NCBI GenBank assembly: GCA_963797565.1
Contig: CAWCPM010000005.1
Span: 62,001-126,000, forward strand
Length of the DNA stretch: 64,000 nt
Source: JAICYJ01 sp963797565
Lineage (GTDB): Bacteria; Actinomycetota; Thermoleophilia; Gaiellales; JAICJC01
Direction: 5' to 3'
Positions 8,726 through 17,196 of this stretch are shown one piece after another; position 1 is the stretch's first letter; the number at the start of each line of letters is the position of its first letter. The position numbers and the translations under genes were made by a program. Under the pieces are notes generated by a model. The model was not told the origin of the DNA, did no database searches, and worked only from the letters and a program-made list of their open reading frames with translations.

Positions 8726-9825
8726 GGCACCGACGGCGGGAACGCGCCGGTCTCGAGGAACGTTTCGAGCCTCTCCGTGTGCGGCGCCAGATCGAAGCCC
8801 TGATCGCCGACCCACGCGTCGCTGTAATAGGTGCCCGCGTAGCGGTCGCCACCATCGCAGATGAGCGTGACGACGCTGCCTTGCTCGCCACGCGAGAGCA
8901 TCTCGGCAACCAGCAGGAACGCTCCCCACATGTTGGTGCCGGTGGAACCGCCGACGCTGCGGCCGGTGCGCTCGCTGACCATGCGCATCGTCGCTATCGA
9001 GGCGGCGTCCGGAACCTGGATCAGCCGGTCGACGATGTCCGGCAGAAACGACGGCTCGACCCGCTGGCGCCCGATGCCCTCGATGCGTGACGGCCGGCCG
9101 GTGAACGTTGAGGGCTCGCCGCTCCACACCGAGTAGAAGATCGAGTCCTCCGGGTCGACCACGCACATCCGGGTGGCGAACCGGCCGAAGCGGGCGTAGC
9201 GCCCGATCGTCGCGCTGGTGCCGCCGGTGCCCGCCCCCACCACGATCCAGGCCGGGACGGGATGCCGCTCCATAGCCATCTGGCTGAAGATCGACTCCGC
9301 GATGTTGTTGTTGCCGCGCCAGTCGGTTGCGCGCTCGGCGTAGGTGAACTGGTCGAGGAAGTACCCGCCCTGCTCGGCCGCGAGTCGCTGCGCCACGTCG
9401 TACACGGTGGTCGGGTCGTCCACCAGGTGGCACCTGGCTCCCTGCGCCTCGATCAGCGCGATCTTCTCGGGGCTGGTGGACGCGGGCATGACGGCGATGA
9501 ACGGCAGGCCCAGGAACCGTGCAAAGTAGGCCTCGCTGACGGCCGTCGAGCCGCTGGAGGCTTCGACGATCGTCGTCCGCTCGCCGATCCAGCCGTTGCA
9601 GAGGCCGTAGAGGAACAGCGAGCGTGCCAGCCGATGCTTCAGGGAGCCGGTCGGGTGCACGGACTCGTCCTTCAGGTACAGGTCGATGCCCCAGTCCTCG
9701 GGCAGCGGGAACGCGTGCAGGTGCGTGTCCGCCGACCGGTTGGCGTCGGCCTCGATGCGACGAACAGCCTCATCCGCCCAGGCCCGCGAAACGAGGCGCT
9801 CGCGGTTGGTGGGAAACGTCGTCAC
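8722..9825 (-). CDS. PLP-dependent cysteine synthase-family enzyme (Cds1-like), copy 2
   Basis: A 367-residue fold-type II PLP enzyme nearly identical to copy 1. Visible replacements are Thr to Arg in EAQGARCHL, Arg to Gln in AAEQGGYFL and Val to Met in GTNMWGAF. The PLP lysine (TGSLKHR) and both glycine loops are unchanged. Doubling of this gene could raise cysteine-desulfhydrase or cysteine-synthase dosage; which reaction applies is not decided by the sequence. Confidence 0.88.
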   Translation of the reverse strand: MTTFPTNRERLVSRAWADEAVRRIEADANRSADTHLHAFPLPEDWGIDLYLKDESVHPTGSLKHRLARSLFLYGLCNGWIGERTTIVEASSGSTAVSEAYFARFLGLPFIAVMPASTSPEKIALIEAQGARCHLVDDPTTVYDVAQRLAAEQGGYFLDQFTYAERATDWRGNNNIAESIFSQMAMERHPVPAWIVVGAGTGGTSATIGRYARFGRFATRMCVVDPEDSIFYSVWSGEPSTFTGRPSRIEGIGRQRVEPSFLPDIVDRLIQVPDAASIATMRMVSERTGRSVGGSTGTNMWGAFLLVAEMLSRGEQGSVVTLICDGGDRYAGTYYSDAWVGDQGFDLAPHTERLETFLETGAFPPSVP

Positions 9826-9927
9826 CCGCGCAGTCTCACCGATCGCGGTGGGGGTTGCGCCAAGCCGCGTGGCGGGAGGCTCACGTGTTCCTTCAGCACT
9901 AGCCCCCCGGGGGCCGGCGGTTCGCCA

Positions 9928-10368
9928 TCAGGTTGCCGGGGTGAGGCCGTGGCGGAGCATCACGGCCGCGATTCCTGCGAAGTCAGGCGGGCCGCCGGCC
10001 GCGGTGTCGAGGATGGCCGCCACCTCCCGGAAGTAGTCGGGGCCGAGGATGCCAGGGGTGACGATCGCGAGCGCCCTGGCATCCACCTCGTGACTGTTGT
10101 CGAACCGGTGGACGATGCCGCGAGGGACGCAGAGCACCTCGCCCGGGCCGACGTCGATCGGCGTTCCTTCGAGCGTCCAGGTCAGCACGCCGTCGAGTCC
10201 GTAGATCGTCTCCTCGTAGCCGTCGTGGCTGTGTGCGGCTGCGACCTGTGCGCCTGCGGGAACGTCGAACTCGAAGACGGCGATTGACCCGGCCGACCGC
10301 TCGCCCTCGAGCAGGAAGCGGATCGCCATGTCCCCGACCCTGATCTCTTCGTGTGTGCGTGCTGCCAT
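9928..10368 (-). CDS. Cupin-domain protein
   Basis: A 146-residue single-cupin protein. Metal-ligand motifs are AAAHSHDGYEETIYGLDG (motif 1, two His and a Glu) and PRGIVHRFDN (motif 2, His). The first strands run from about residue 10 and a short helical tail (FREVAAILDTAAGGPPDFAGIA) closes it. The family includes quercetinase-like dioxygenases and small sensors; no substrate can be assigned. A palindrome directly upstream suggests repression by an unlinked regulator. Confidence 0.82.
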   Translation of the reverse strand: MAARTHEEIRVGDMAIRFLLEGERSAGSIAVFEFDVPAGAQVAAAHSHDGYEETIYGLDGVLTWTLEGTPIDVGPGEVLCVPRGIVHRFDNSHEVDARALAIVTPGILGPDYFREVAAILDTAAGGPPDFAGIAAVMLRHGLTPAT

Positions 10369-10391
10369 GGTGCACCCTTCCGGTCTGTGTG

Positions 10392-10406
10392 GTAAAGAGA
10401 CTTTAC
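10392..10406. promoter_or_regulatory. Palindromic operator upstream of the cupin gene
   Basis: GTAAAGAGACTTTAC is a perfect 6-3-6 inverted repeat 24 bases before the cupin ATG. A further CTTTAC half-site lies at 10439-10444. On the minus strand a TTGACG -35-like box lies upstream, so the palindrome would sit at or just after the transcription start, a normal place for a repressor. The regulator is not in the window next to it. Confidence 0.55.
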
Positions 10407-10501
10407 GGTATCATGATGACCGGTCGCTCGTCAAGTCGCTTTACGAGAAACCTGGCGGAGTGGCTCCCTGTCCCAGCTGGGCCGCATGAGAGGATGCGGC
10501 C

Positions 10502-12226
10502 GTGACGGCAGCAGAGAACCAGCGCCGCGGCCTCGGCCGCTGGCTCCCCATCCTCACCTGGCTGCCCCGCTACGACCGCGCGTTCCTGCGCGGCGACGTT
10601 GCCGCCGGGATCGCGGTGACCGCGCTGATCGTGCCCAAGAACCTGGGGTATGCCGGCATCGCCGGCGTGCCGCTGCAGAACGGGCTGTACGCGGCGGCGG
10701 CGGGCGCGATCCTGTACGCCCTGTTCGGCACCTCGCAGCAGATCTCGACCGGGCCCAGCTCATCGCTCGCCGCGGTTGCCGGCGGAGCGGTGCTGCTCAC
10801 CGGGCTGGGCGGAAAGCAGGCGGCGGAGCTGGTGGCTGCCATCACGCTCGTCACCGGTGCGCTGTTCCTGCTCCTGGCCGTCTTCCGGCTGGGATGGATC
10901 GCGCGGTTTCTGTCCAAGCCGGTGATCACAGGCTTCCTGGCAGGCGCGGCCGTGGACGTGGTGATCGGCGAGCTGCCGAAGCTGACGGGGACGACCGCCG
11001 ACGGGGTGAACGCCTGGCGGGAGCTCGGCTCGTGGGTCGGATCGCTGGGCGACATCCACGGCACCACGCTGCTGGTCGGTGCGGTATCGCTGGGCGTGAT
11101 CCTTGCGCTGCGATTCCGCCTGCCTGCCGTCCCCGGCGCCCTGGTGCTGGTGGCCGGCGGGATCCTCGCCTCACGCGTGTTCGACCTCGGTGGGCACGGG
11201 GTCGATCTGGTCGGGCACGTCCCGCGCGGGCTACCGACGCCGCAACTCCCGAGCGTCGACCTGTTCCGCGAGCAGTACGCCACCATCGGTGTCGCCGCGG
11301 GGGCGCTGCTTCTGATCGGCTTCTCCCAGACCGCCGGGGACGCCCGCGCCTTCGCCACCCGGCACAAGTACCGGATCGACATCGATCAGGAGTCGGTGGC
11401 TCAGGGCATGGCGAATGCCGGATCGGGCGTATTCCAGGGCATGCCGGTCTCGACCAGCCTCTCCGCCAGCTCGCTGAACGAGTCGGCCGGGGCCCGCACG
11501 CCGGTCGCCTCGCTGGTCACCGGCGCGCTGGTGCTGCTCACGCTGATCGTGCTGGCGCCGCTGTTCTCGGATCTGCCGAAGGCGGTGCTGGGCGCGGTGA
11601 TCATCGACGCCGTCGTGTTCGGGATGATCGACCTGCCGGAGTTCCGCCGGCTGCGCCGAGTCACCCCGTTCGACTTCTGGATCGCCATCGCCGCCTTCGT
11701 CGGCGTGCTGTCGGTGGGTGTCCTGGCCGGCGTCGTGGTCGGCGTGGTGCTCTCACTCGGCTGGCTCGTCTACGTCGCCACCAATCCGCCCATGCCGCTG
11801 CTCGGCCGCGAGGTCGGCACCGAGGTGTTCCGTGATCTCGACGAGCACCCCGGCGATGAGACGTTCCCGGGTATCGTCGTGCTGCGAATCGACAGCGGCG
11901 TGTTCTTCGCGACCGCCCAGGCGCTCGATGACCGCGTTCGCGAACTCACCGACGCAGCGCCTGACCGGCTCACGGGGGTGGTGCTCGACCTCGAGGCCGT
12001 CGCCTTCATCGATTCGCAGGGCTCCGAGCAGCTATCCCAGATCCACGAACTGGTGGAGACCAGCGGGGTCACGCTGCGCCTCGCGCGCGTCAAGCCGCCG
12101 GTGCTGGCCGTGCTCCAGCGAGACGGTGTGATCGACCGGATCGGCGCCGACCATGTGCACGGCAACATCCACCGTGCCGTGGAGGCGCAACGTGCCGCCG
12201 AGAGCTCCGGTCAGCCGGCGACGTAG
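10502..12226 (+). CDS. SulP-family anion transporter with STAS domain
   Basis: A 574-residue SLC26/SulP permease. The N-terminal signature LIVPKNLGYAGIAGVPLQNGLYAAAAG is followed by about eleven to twelve membrane spans to about 415; the substrate-site region FGTSQQISTGPSSSLAAVAGG is intact. A cytoplasmic STAS domain occupies about 435-560 (GVVLDLEAVAFIDSQGSEQLSQIHE). Such proteins carry sulfate, bicarbonate or dicarboxylates; no neighbouring genes fix the substrate (no carbonic anhydrase, no cys genes). The GTG start at 10502 is chosen because the first membrane-proximal residues follow at once. Confidence 0.92.
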   Translation: MTAAENQRRGLGRWLPILTWLPRYDRAFLRGDVAAGIAVTALIVPKNLGYAGIAGVPLQNGLYAAAAGAILYALFGTSQQISTGPSSSLAAVAGGAVLLTGLGGKQAAELVAAITLVTGALFLLLAVFRLGWIARFLSKPVITGFLAGAAVDVVIGELPKLTGTTADGVNAWRELGSWVGSLGDIHGTTLLVGAVSLGVILALRFRLPAVPGALVLVAGGILASRVFDLGGHGVDLVGHVPRGLPTPQLPSVDLFREQYATIGVAAGALLLIGFSQTAGDARAFATRHKYRIDIDQESVAQGMANAGSGVFQGMPVSTSLSASSLNESAGARTPVASLVTGALVLLTLIVLAPLFSDLPKAVLGAVIIDAVVFGMIDLPEFRRLRRVTPFDFWIAIAAFVGVLSVGVLAGVVVGVVLSLGWLVYVATNPPMPLLGREVGTEVFRDLDEHPGDETFPGIVVLRIDSGVFFATAQALDDRVRELTDAAPDRLTGVVLDLEAVAFIDSQGSEQLSQIHELVETSGVTLRLARVKPPVLAVLQRDGVIDRIGADHVHGNIHRAVEAQRAAESSGQPAT

Positions 12227-12331
12227 GCCGCGAGGTGCTCGCCGGTGAGGGTGGTCCGACCACGCGGATCAGATCTTGGGCGTCGGCGGCGTGCGCCACA
12301 GGCGACCGCGGGCCTGTGCTCGTGGCCCTGC

Positions 12332-12688
12332 TCATGGGTCCTGGAGCAGCCCGAGCACGTTGCCGTCCGGGTCGGTGACGGTCGCCACCAGGCGGCCGCC
12401 GCCGACGTCGCGCGGAGGCTCCTTCACGGTGGCGCCCGCGGCGGTCACCTCGGCCAGCTTCGCCTCGATGTCCGGCACATGCCAGTAGGCCACCGGTGAG
12501 GTCATTTCCCCCTGCCCGCCGCTCGGCACGAGCCCGATCTGCTGGCCCGCGACCTCGAAGCCGACGTAGTACGGCGCGTCTGCCTGCGGCTGGATCCCGA
12601 GCAGGGCGGCGTAGACCGGCTTGGCTCTGGCCAGGTCGGACACGGGATGCAGCACGGTCTTGATTCCCTGATTGGAAGAGTCCGTCAT
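12332..12688 (-). CDS. VOC-superfamily (glyoxalase/bleomycin-resistance fold) protein
   Basis: A 118-residue single-module VOC protein. Typical strands are IKTVLHPVSDLARAKPVYAALLG at the start and VATVTDPDGNVLGLLQDP at the end. The ATG at 12688 is preferred over a longer frame because AGGAG lies just before it and homology begins there. Metal ligands are only partly recognisable, so it may be a binding protein rather than an enzyme. Confidence 0.82.
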   Translation of the reverse strand: MTDSSNQGIKTVLHPVSDLARAKPVYAALLGIQPQADAPYYVGFEVAGQQIGLVPSGGQGEMTSPVAYWHVPDIEAKLAEVTAAGATVKEPPRDVGGGRLVATVTDPDGNVLGLLQDP

Positions 12689-12877
12689 GGTCACTCCTGA
12701 AGTTGTCGGCTCAGAGACGAACGGGACGCCCGCGAATCGACATGCCGGGGTCCAGGCAATCATGCTAACCGCGGGCGGCAGGGCATCGCTCGCTGGTCAG
12801 TCGACTCGAGAGCGACTTCGTGCTGGTGCCCGGCGAGGCCGGCGAGCCGGTCGACCCGGCAGCCCGTGGCCGATCAT

Positions 12878-14089
12878 CTAGTAGATGTGGAGCTTTTCGA
12901 GCGTTGCGAACTTGTCGTCGACGGTCTCGAACAGATCCTTGTTGTGCTTGATCATCTTGCTGCGCATGTACACGCGAAGCCACTGCTTGTACATGTGAAG
13001 CTCGTAGCGGTCGAACACGTCTCTCAGCGGCAGGTCGCGCTGTGCGATCAGCCCGGCCAGGAACATCGCGCACTCGAAGCCCAGGGATATCGACTGGAAG
13101 TACGGTGAGCCGATCGCCGAGTCGCCGAGCAGGAACACCGGCGAGCTCGCGAACGGGTGGTCACCGGGCGCCGGACGCGAGGTACCGCCGGCTGGTCGCG
13201 TTGCGGGCCCGGTACAGGTTCAGGGGTATCCGCACGATCTCGAGGTCGCCGAGCAGCTCGCCGTTGGTCTCGAGCTTGACCTTGTCGATGAAACGGTCCA
13301 TCGACTCGGCCACGCCGGGGAAGTTGCTGCGCAGCCACTGGCCGTCGAATCGCGGCGGCATCGCCTCGTAGTCCTCGGCGCTGATGTTGACGATGCCCGT
13401 TACGTGGCTGATGCTGCCGTCGTAGTAGGTGCGGTGCACCGCGGGAATGAACTTGTAGTGCGTGTTGTCGACGTTCTTGTAGTACTTGCAGTACTCGTTG
13501 CACTCATATGACTGACCGTAGAGAAACGTGATGACGAGGGCGTACTCGAGCCTGATATTGAGCGTGTTCGCATCGCCATCCTCGGCCGAGTCGGGCACGA
13601 GGTGGTTTCGCAGCAGCGACGAGCAGCCCGTGCAATCGATCAGCGTGTCCCCCGGCTCGAGCATCGCAACCGCCTCGTCGAACGTGACAACTGCGGCGGT
13701 GCGCTGGACGTTGCTCGTCCGCGGGTATCGATCAGATCGCTGATCGCGCGCTCGATCGAGTTGAGCGGACAGAACCCCTGTGACCATTCCTGGAGCGGCG
13801 TCATCAGGTCAGGGGGAATCGACCGTCTGAAGGCGAGGCTCTCGTCGAGCTCCGCAGGGTCGAACACCGCCTCGACGGTCTCTCCGTCGATGTGGTCGCT
13901 GCGGTAGCTCGCGACCGAATCCGCCACGAGGTAGGACGCCAGCCGCACCATGCGCGTGCGGGTGTACTCGCGCCGCTTCTCATACAGGTGGACGGAAAGC
14001 CCATCGATCGACTGAAGCAGTGCCGTCAGCATCAGCCCCACGGGACCGGCGCCGACGACGTGGATTCGCCTCGCCGAGGGCACTGTCAT
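12878..14089 (-). pseudogene. FAD-dependent monooxygenase, two frameshifts
   Basis: The N-terminus has a GAGPVGL FAD-binding loop (IHVVGAGPVGLMLTALLQS) and the C-terminal part has the second flavin motif (VFLLGDSAIGSPYFQSISLGFECAMFLAGL). The frame breaks near 13718-13728 (one base short) and again near 13166-13168 (one base extra, in a GGG run), so the ends are in the same frame and the total, 1,212 bases, is a multiple of three. Restored length would be about 403 residues, normal for the group. Its stop overlaps the upstream MarR gene by 4 bases (ATGA), so it is the second gene of a MarR-led unit. The substrate is unknown. Confidence 0.7.
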
Positions 14090-14535
14090 GCTTGCTCCGC
14101 TTCCGGCGGCTCGACCCCGGCCTGGAGCTTCTCGAGCAGCTCCGCCAGCTGGGCCGTCTCCTCGTCCGTGAGGTGGGAGCGCAGCCGGCGGTCGTGGGTC
14201 GCCGCCACCTGGCGCAGCCGCGCGAACAGCGCCTCACCGGCCTCCGTCAGCGCCACCTGCTGACCGCGGCGGTTGCCGGCGTCGCGCCAGCGGCGGACGA
14301 GGCCCTGCTGCTCGAGTGCATTCAGGTGGTGGGTGAGGGTGGCGCCGGTGATGCCCATCGCCTCGGCCATCCGCGACTGCGTTCCCCACTGCTGGGAACG
14401 CACCAGCAACAGCACCTGCCACGCGGAGGCCGAGCCGCCTGCCTCGGCCATCGCCCGCTCGAAGGCGTGTGAGACGACCCGCGCCGTGCGGGTCAGGCGC
14501 AGTCCGATCGGCGGCAGGAGGGAGGGCCGGCTCAC
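14086..14535 (-). CDS. MarR-family transcriptional regulator
   Basis: A winged-helix repressor of about 149 residues; the wHTH runs from about 45 to 110 (SRMAEAMGITGATLTHHLNALEQQGLVRR, then the wing DAGNRRGQQVALTEAGEALF). An ATG at 14565 would add ten residues, but it lies upstream of an extended -10 (TGGTATCAT, 14542-14550) and inside the operator region. The GTG at 14535 sits six bases after that -10, which predicts a leaderless start there. It probably represses both itself and the divergent exporter through the palindrome at 14571-14586. Confidence 0.88.
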   Translation of the reverse strand: MSRPSLLPPIGLRLTRTARVVSHAFERAMAEAGGSASAWQVLLLVRSQQWGTQSRMAEAMGITGATLTHHLNALEQQGLVRRWRDAGNRRGQQVALTEAGEALFARLRQVAATHDRRLRSHLTDEETAQLAELLEKLQAGVEPPEAEQA

Positions 14536-14541
14536 CTGCCC

Positions 14542-14587
14542 ATGATACCAGATTAGATTTGACATCTAACGATTAGATATCTAATCT
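14542..14587. promoter_or_regulatory. Divergent MarR/MFS promoters with palindromic operator
   Basis: Plus strand: a consensus -35 TTGACA (14559-14564), a 17-base spacer and a -10 TAATCT (14582-14587), with the exporter ATG six bases later. Minus strand: extended -10 TGGTATCAT leading to the regulator GTG. A perfect 16-base palindrome, GATTAGATATCTAATC (14571-14586), covers the exporter spacer and -10. A related half, GATTAGATTT, lies at 14551-14560. Binding there would block RNA polymerase at the exporter promoter. Confidence 0.75.
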
Positions 14588-14593
14588 ACCGCA

Positions 14594-16159
14594 ATGACGA
14601 ACGACCAGACATCCCATCCGGCGCCCGCCGTTGCCGTGCCCTTCGCCGCGATCGTGCTGGCGATGCTGCCGGCGGTGCTCGACCAGACGATCCTGGCCAC
14701 CGCCCTGCCAACCATCGCCCTCGACCTCGGTCGCGTCACCGACGTGGCCTGGCTGGTCACCGCCTACGTGGTTGCGGCCGCCGCGAGCACGCCGCTGTGG
14801 GGCAAGCTGGGCGACCGGCACGGGCGCAAGCGCCTGCTGGAGATCTCCCTGGGCCTGTTTCTGGCCGCCTCCGCGCTCTGCGGCGCTGCGCCCGGCATTG
14901 CCGCGCTGATCGTCGCCCGCGCCGTCCAGGGCGTCGCCGCCGGCGGCCTCATGACCCTGGCCATGGCCGCCGTCGGCGACCTGGTGTCGCCGCGCGAGCG
15001 GGCGCGCTACCAGGGCTACATCGCCGCCACGTTCGCGGCTGCCACCGTGGCCGGGCCGCTGCTGGGTGGCGTGATCGTCCAGCACGTCGGCTGGCGATGG
15101 GTGTTCTACGTGAACCTTCCGATCGGCCTTGCGGCGCTGGCCGGACTGCGCCTGCGTCTGCCGGCCGCGCCCGCCGAGGCTGCACGCCGCGCGCTCGACG
15201 TCATGGGAGCAGCCCTGCTCGCCGCCGCGACGGCCGCCTTCATACTGATTTGCGTGTGGGGCGGCCGGCGCTACCACTGGGGCTCGCCCGAGATCCTGGC
15301 GCTGGCCGGCCTCACCGGCGCTCTTGTCGTCGCCCTCGTCGTCTGCGAGCGGCGCGCTGCCGACCCGATCGTCCCCTTCGAACTGATCCGCACCCGCACC
15401 GTGGCGATCGCCTGTGCGGCTCTGTTTCTGACCACGGCCGCCCTGTTTGCGGTCAACGTGTTCGTACCGCTCTACCTGCAGACCACCACGGGCGCGACCC
15501 CGACCGAGGCCGGGCTGCTGCTGGTGCCGATGATGCTGGGTATCACGGTATCCACAAACCTGGCGGGGCGCGGGATCGCCCGCACCGGCCGCTACAAGCG
15601 GTACCCCGTCGCCGGCGCCGCGCTGATGACCATCGCGCTGGTCGAGCTGGCCGCCGTCGCCGCCAGCCCGTCGCGGCTCACGATCGGGATCGGCCTGGCC
15701 GTGTTCGGTCTCGGCTTCGGCATGGTCGGCCAGGTGCTGATCGTCGCCGTCCAGAACGCCGTCGATCGCGGCCGTATGGGCGTCGCGATGGCCGCCACCA
15801 GCTTCTCCCGCGGCCTCGGCGGTGCCGTCGGGGCGGCGCTGCTGGGAGCCGTCTTCGCGTCCCGAGTGGCGGGTTCCACGGCACCCGCGGTGGCGCGCGC
15901 CGACGTGATCGACGGCGTCCGAACGGTCTTCATCGCCGCGGCGCCGCTCGCAGCAGTCGCGCTCGTGGCCGTGCTGATGCTGCAGGAGCTGCCGCTACGC
16001 GGCCGCGAGCCCACCACCCAACCACCCGCACCGAGAGGATCGACATGGCAGACAGCGACGGACATTACGACCGCAACCGGGGGCCGCGCGACCGCAGCCT
16101 CCGCGCCGGGGACGACGACCGCGAGGCGTTCGCGGCCATCCTCCGCGAACAGCACCTAG
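14594..16159 (+). CDS. MFS drug exporter, DHA2/EmrB-QacA type
   Basis: A 521-residue transporter with about fourteen spans. Motif A is present (KLGDRHGRKRLLEIS at about 70-85) and motif C-like GPLLGGVIVQHVGWRWVFYVNLPIG at about 155-180, both typical of drug:proton antiporters. The loop-7 region and a long C-terminal tail are present. The last 60 or so residues are Thr/Pro/Arg-rich, lack homology-like features and overlap the next gene by 115 bases, so the true C-terminus may have been lost through a stop-codon mutation. Controlled by the divergent MarR gene. Confidence 0.9.
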   Translation: MTNDQTSHPAPAVAVPFAAIVLAMLPAVLDQTILATALPTIALDLGRVTDVAWLVTAYVVAAAASTPLWGKLGDRHGRKRLLEISLGLFLAASALCGAAPGIAALIVARAVQGVAAGGLMTLAMAAVGDLVSPRERARYQGYIAATFAAATVAGPLLGGVIVQHVGWRWVFYVNLPIGLAALAGLRLRLPAAPAEAARRALDVMGAALLAAATAAFILICVWGGRRYHWGSPEILALAGLTGALVVALVVCERRAADPIVPFELIRTRTVAIACAALFLTTAALFAVNVFVPLYLQTTTGATPTEAGLLLVPMMLGITVSTNLAGRGIARTGRYKRYPVAGAALMTIALVELAAVAASPSRLTIGIGLAVFGLGFGMVGQVLIVAVQNAVDRGRMGVAMAATSFSRGLGGAVGAALLGAVFASRVAGSTAPAVARADVIDGVRTVFIAAAPLAAVALVAVLMLQELPLRGREPTTQPPAPRGSTWQTATDITTATGGRATAASAPGTTTARRSRPSSANST

Positions 16160-16485
16160 CCGGCCGGATCGACAGCGACGAGTTCCAGGAACGGCTTGAC
16201 GCCTGCATGGCGGCCAAGACCTACGCCGACCTCGACCGGCTGGTGACCGATCTCCCCGGCGGCGAACCGTCCCGCGCGCGGCCGGCGGGCCGCCCCTGGC
16301 GCCGGCGACCGTGGCTGTTCCCGCTGCTGCCGCTGGCGCTGATCGCAGCGATCGTCGCCGGCAGCGGCCACCACCCCTGGTTCCTGATCCCGCTGGTGGC
16401 GTTCTTCGTGATCCGCCCGCTGGTCTGGCGATCGTGGGGCTGGGGCGTCTGGGGCTGCGGCCCGCGTGGCGGGACGCGCGTCTAG
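16045..16485 (+). CDS. DUF1707 membrane protein
   Basis: A 146-residue protein with an N-terminal DUF1707 module (DDREAFAAILREQHLAGRIDSDEFQERLDACMAAKTYADLDRLVTDL, about 25-70), a basic linker, and two hydrophobic segments (about 90-108 and 112-128). The ATG at 16045 has a GAGAGGA ribosome site. It starts inside the end of the exporter gene in another frame. DUF1707 proteins are actinobacterial and of unknown function; many are fused to membrane segments as here. Confidence 0.82.
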   Translation: MADSDGHYDRNRGPRDRSLRAGDDDREAFAAILREQHLAGRIDSDEFQERLDACMAAKTYADLDRLVTDLPGGEPSRARPAGRPWRRRPWLFPLLPLALIAAIVAGSGHHPWFLIPLVAFFVIRPLVWRSWGWGVWGCGPRGGTRV

Positions 16486-16488
16486 CGC

Positions 16489-17196
16489 CTACACCTGCCC
16501 GGGGTAGAAGCCGAGGCGGGCCAGCGGCTCCACGATCTCGTACTCCTCGTAGGAGAGGTGCGACAGCAGGGCGTCGGTGAGGAAGTCGATCGCCGACTGG
16601 ATGCCGTCGTAGCTGTCGGGCCGGTTGATGTGGTCGACCAGGGCGCGGTCGACAGCGTGGACGGCGTCGTGGATGGTCAGGTGCTCGTCGGCGAGGCGGT
16701 CGATCACGGGCGAGAGCGCCGGCTCGCTGCGCACGAGGTGGGGGAAGATGGCGTCGTCCTCGAGCCCATGGTGCTGCGTCACGGCGCCGCAGTAGCGGGC
16801 GCAGAAGGCTCCCAGCGTCCAGTCGTTCTGCCGCAGCGCCATGTCGTTCAGCGCGGCCCGGGCGTCGCCGGCGCCGAGCGCGCCCTCGCGCACCTGGGCC
16901 AGCACCGAGCGCAGCTCGCCCAGCTCGCTGCGGAGCATGTCGTGCACGTCGATCAGGTGCTGGCCAACCAGCCGTCCGCGTCGTGTGTAGTCCACGTCCG
17001 GTCCCGAGCGCTCACGGTGCGGGCGCTCGGCCTCGTCCCAGGCCGGGGTGGGCGAGAGGCGGGTGCCGTCGTCGGGCGTGGGCGTGACGCCGAGCCGGTC
17101 GTACTCGGACTGATCTGGCTCGGCGTCATGCCCACGCTCGGTCACGTGCTGCAAGCTAGCAACGTGCGCTGCCCCGTGAATCGCGGCCTCGCTCAC
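16489..17196 (-). CDS. Hemerythrin-domain protein
   Basis: A 235-residue protein with a charged N-terminal extension of about 70 residues and a four-helix hemerythrin/HHE domain. Candidate di-iron ligands are His in VGQHLIDVHDML, HH and Glu in VTQHHGLEDDAIFPHL, His in DEHLTIHDAVHAV, and His/Glu in LLSHLSYEEYEIVEPL. Such proteins bind oxygen, NO or iron in the cytoplasm. The GTG at 17196 gives the full frame; a GTG at 17145 would give a protein without part of the acidic leader. Confidence 0.87.
   Translation of the reverse strand: MSEAAIHGAAHVASLQHVTERGHDAEPDQSEYDRLGVTPTPDDGTRLSPTPAWDEAERPHRERSGPDVDYTRRGRLVGQHLIDVHDMLRSELGELRSVLAQVREGALGAGDARAALNDMALRQNDWTLGAFCARYCGAVTQHHGLEDDAIFPHLVRSEPALSPVIDRLADEHLTIHDAVHAVDRALVDHINRPDSYDGIQSAIDFLTDALLSHLSYEEYEIVEPLARLGFYPGQV

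Larger units (their letters stand above)
6551..9845. repeat. Tandem duplication, copy 2 (3,295 bp)
   Basis: Copy 2 of the head-to-tail repeat, abutting copy 1 at 6550/6551. Beyond 9845 the sequence turns unique (GGTGGGGGTTGCGCC). All four genes are intact in both copies, so both have probably been kept under selection or the event is recent. Confidence 0.95.

Noticed and set aside
3256..9845. The duplication as a pure assembly artefact
   Set aside because: The copies differ at many scattered bases and several residues, so they are not the same reads placed twice; strain-mixture assembly remains a small possibility.
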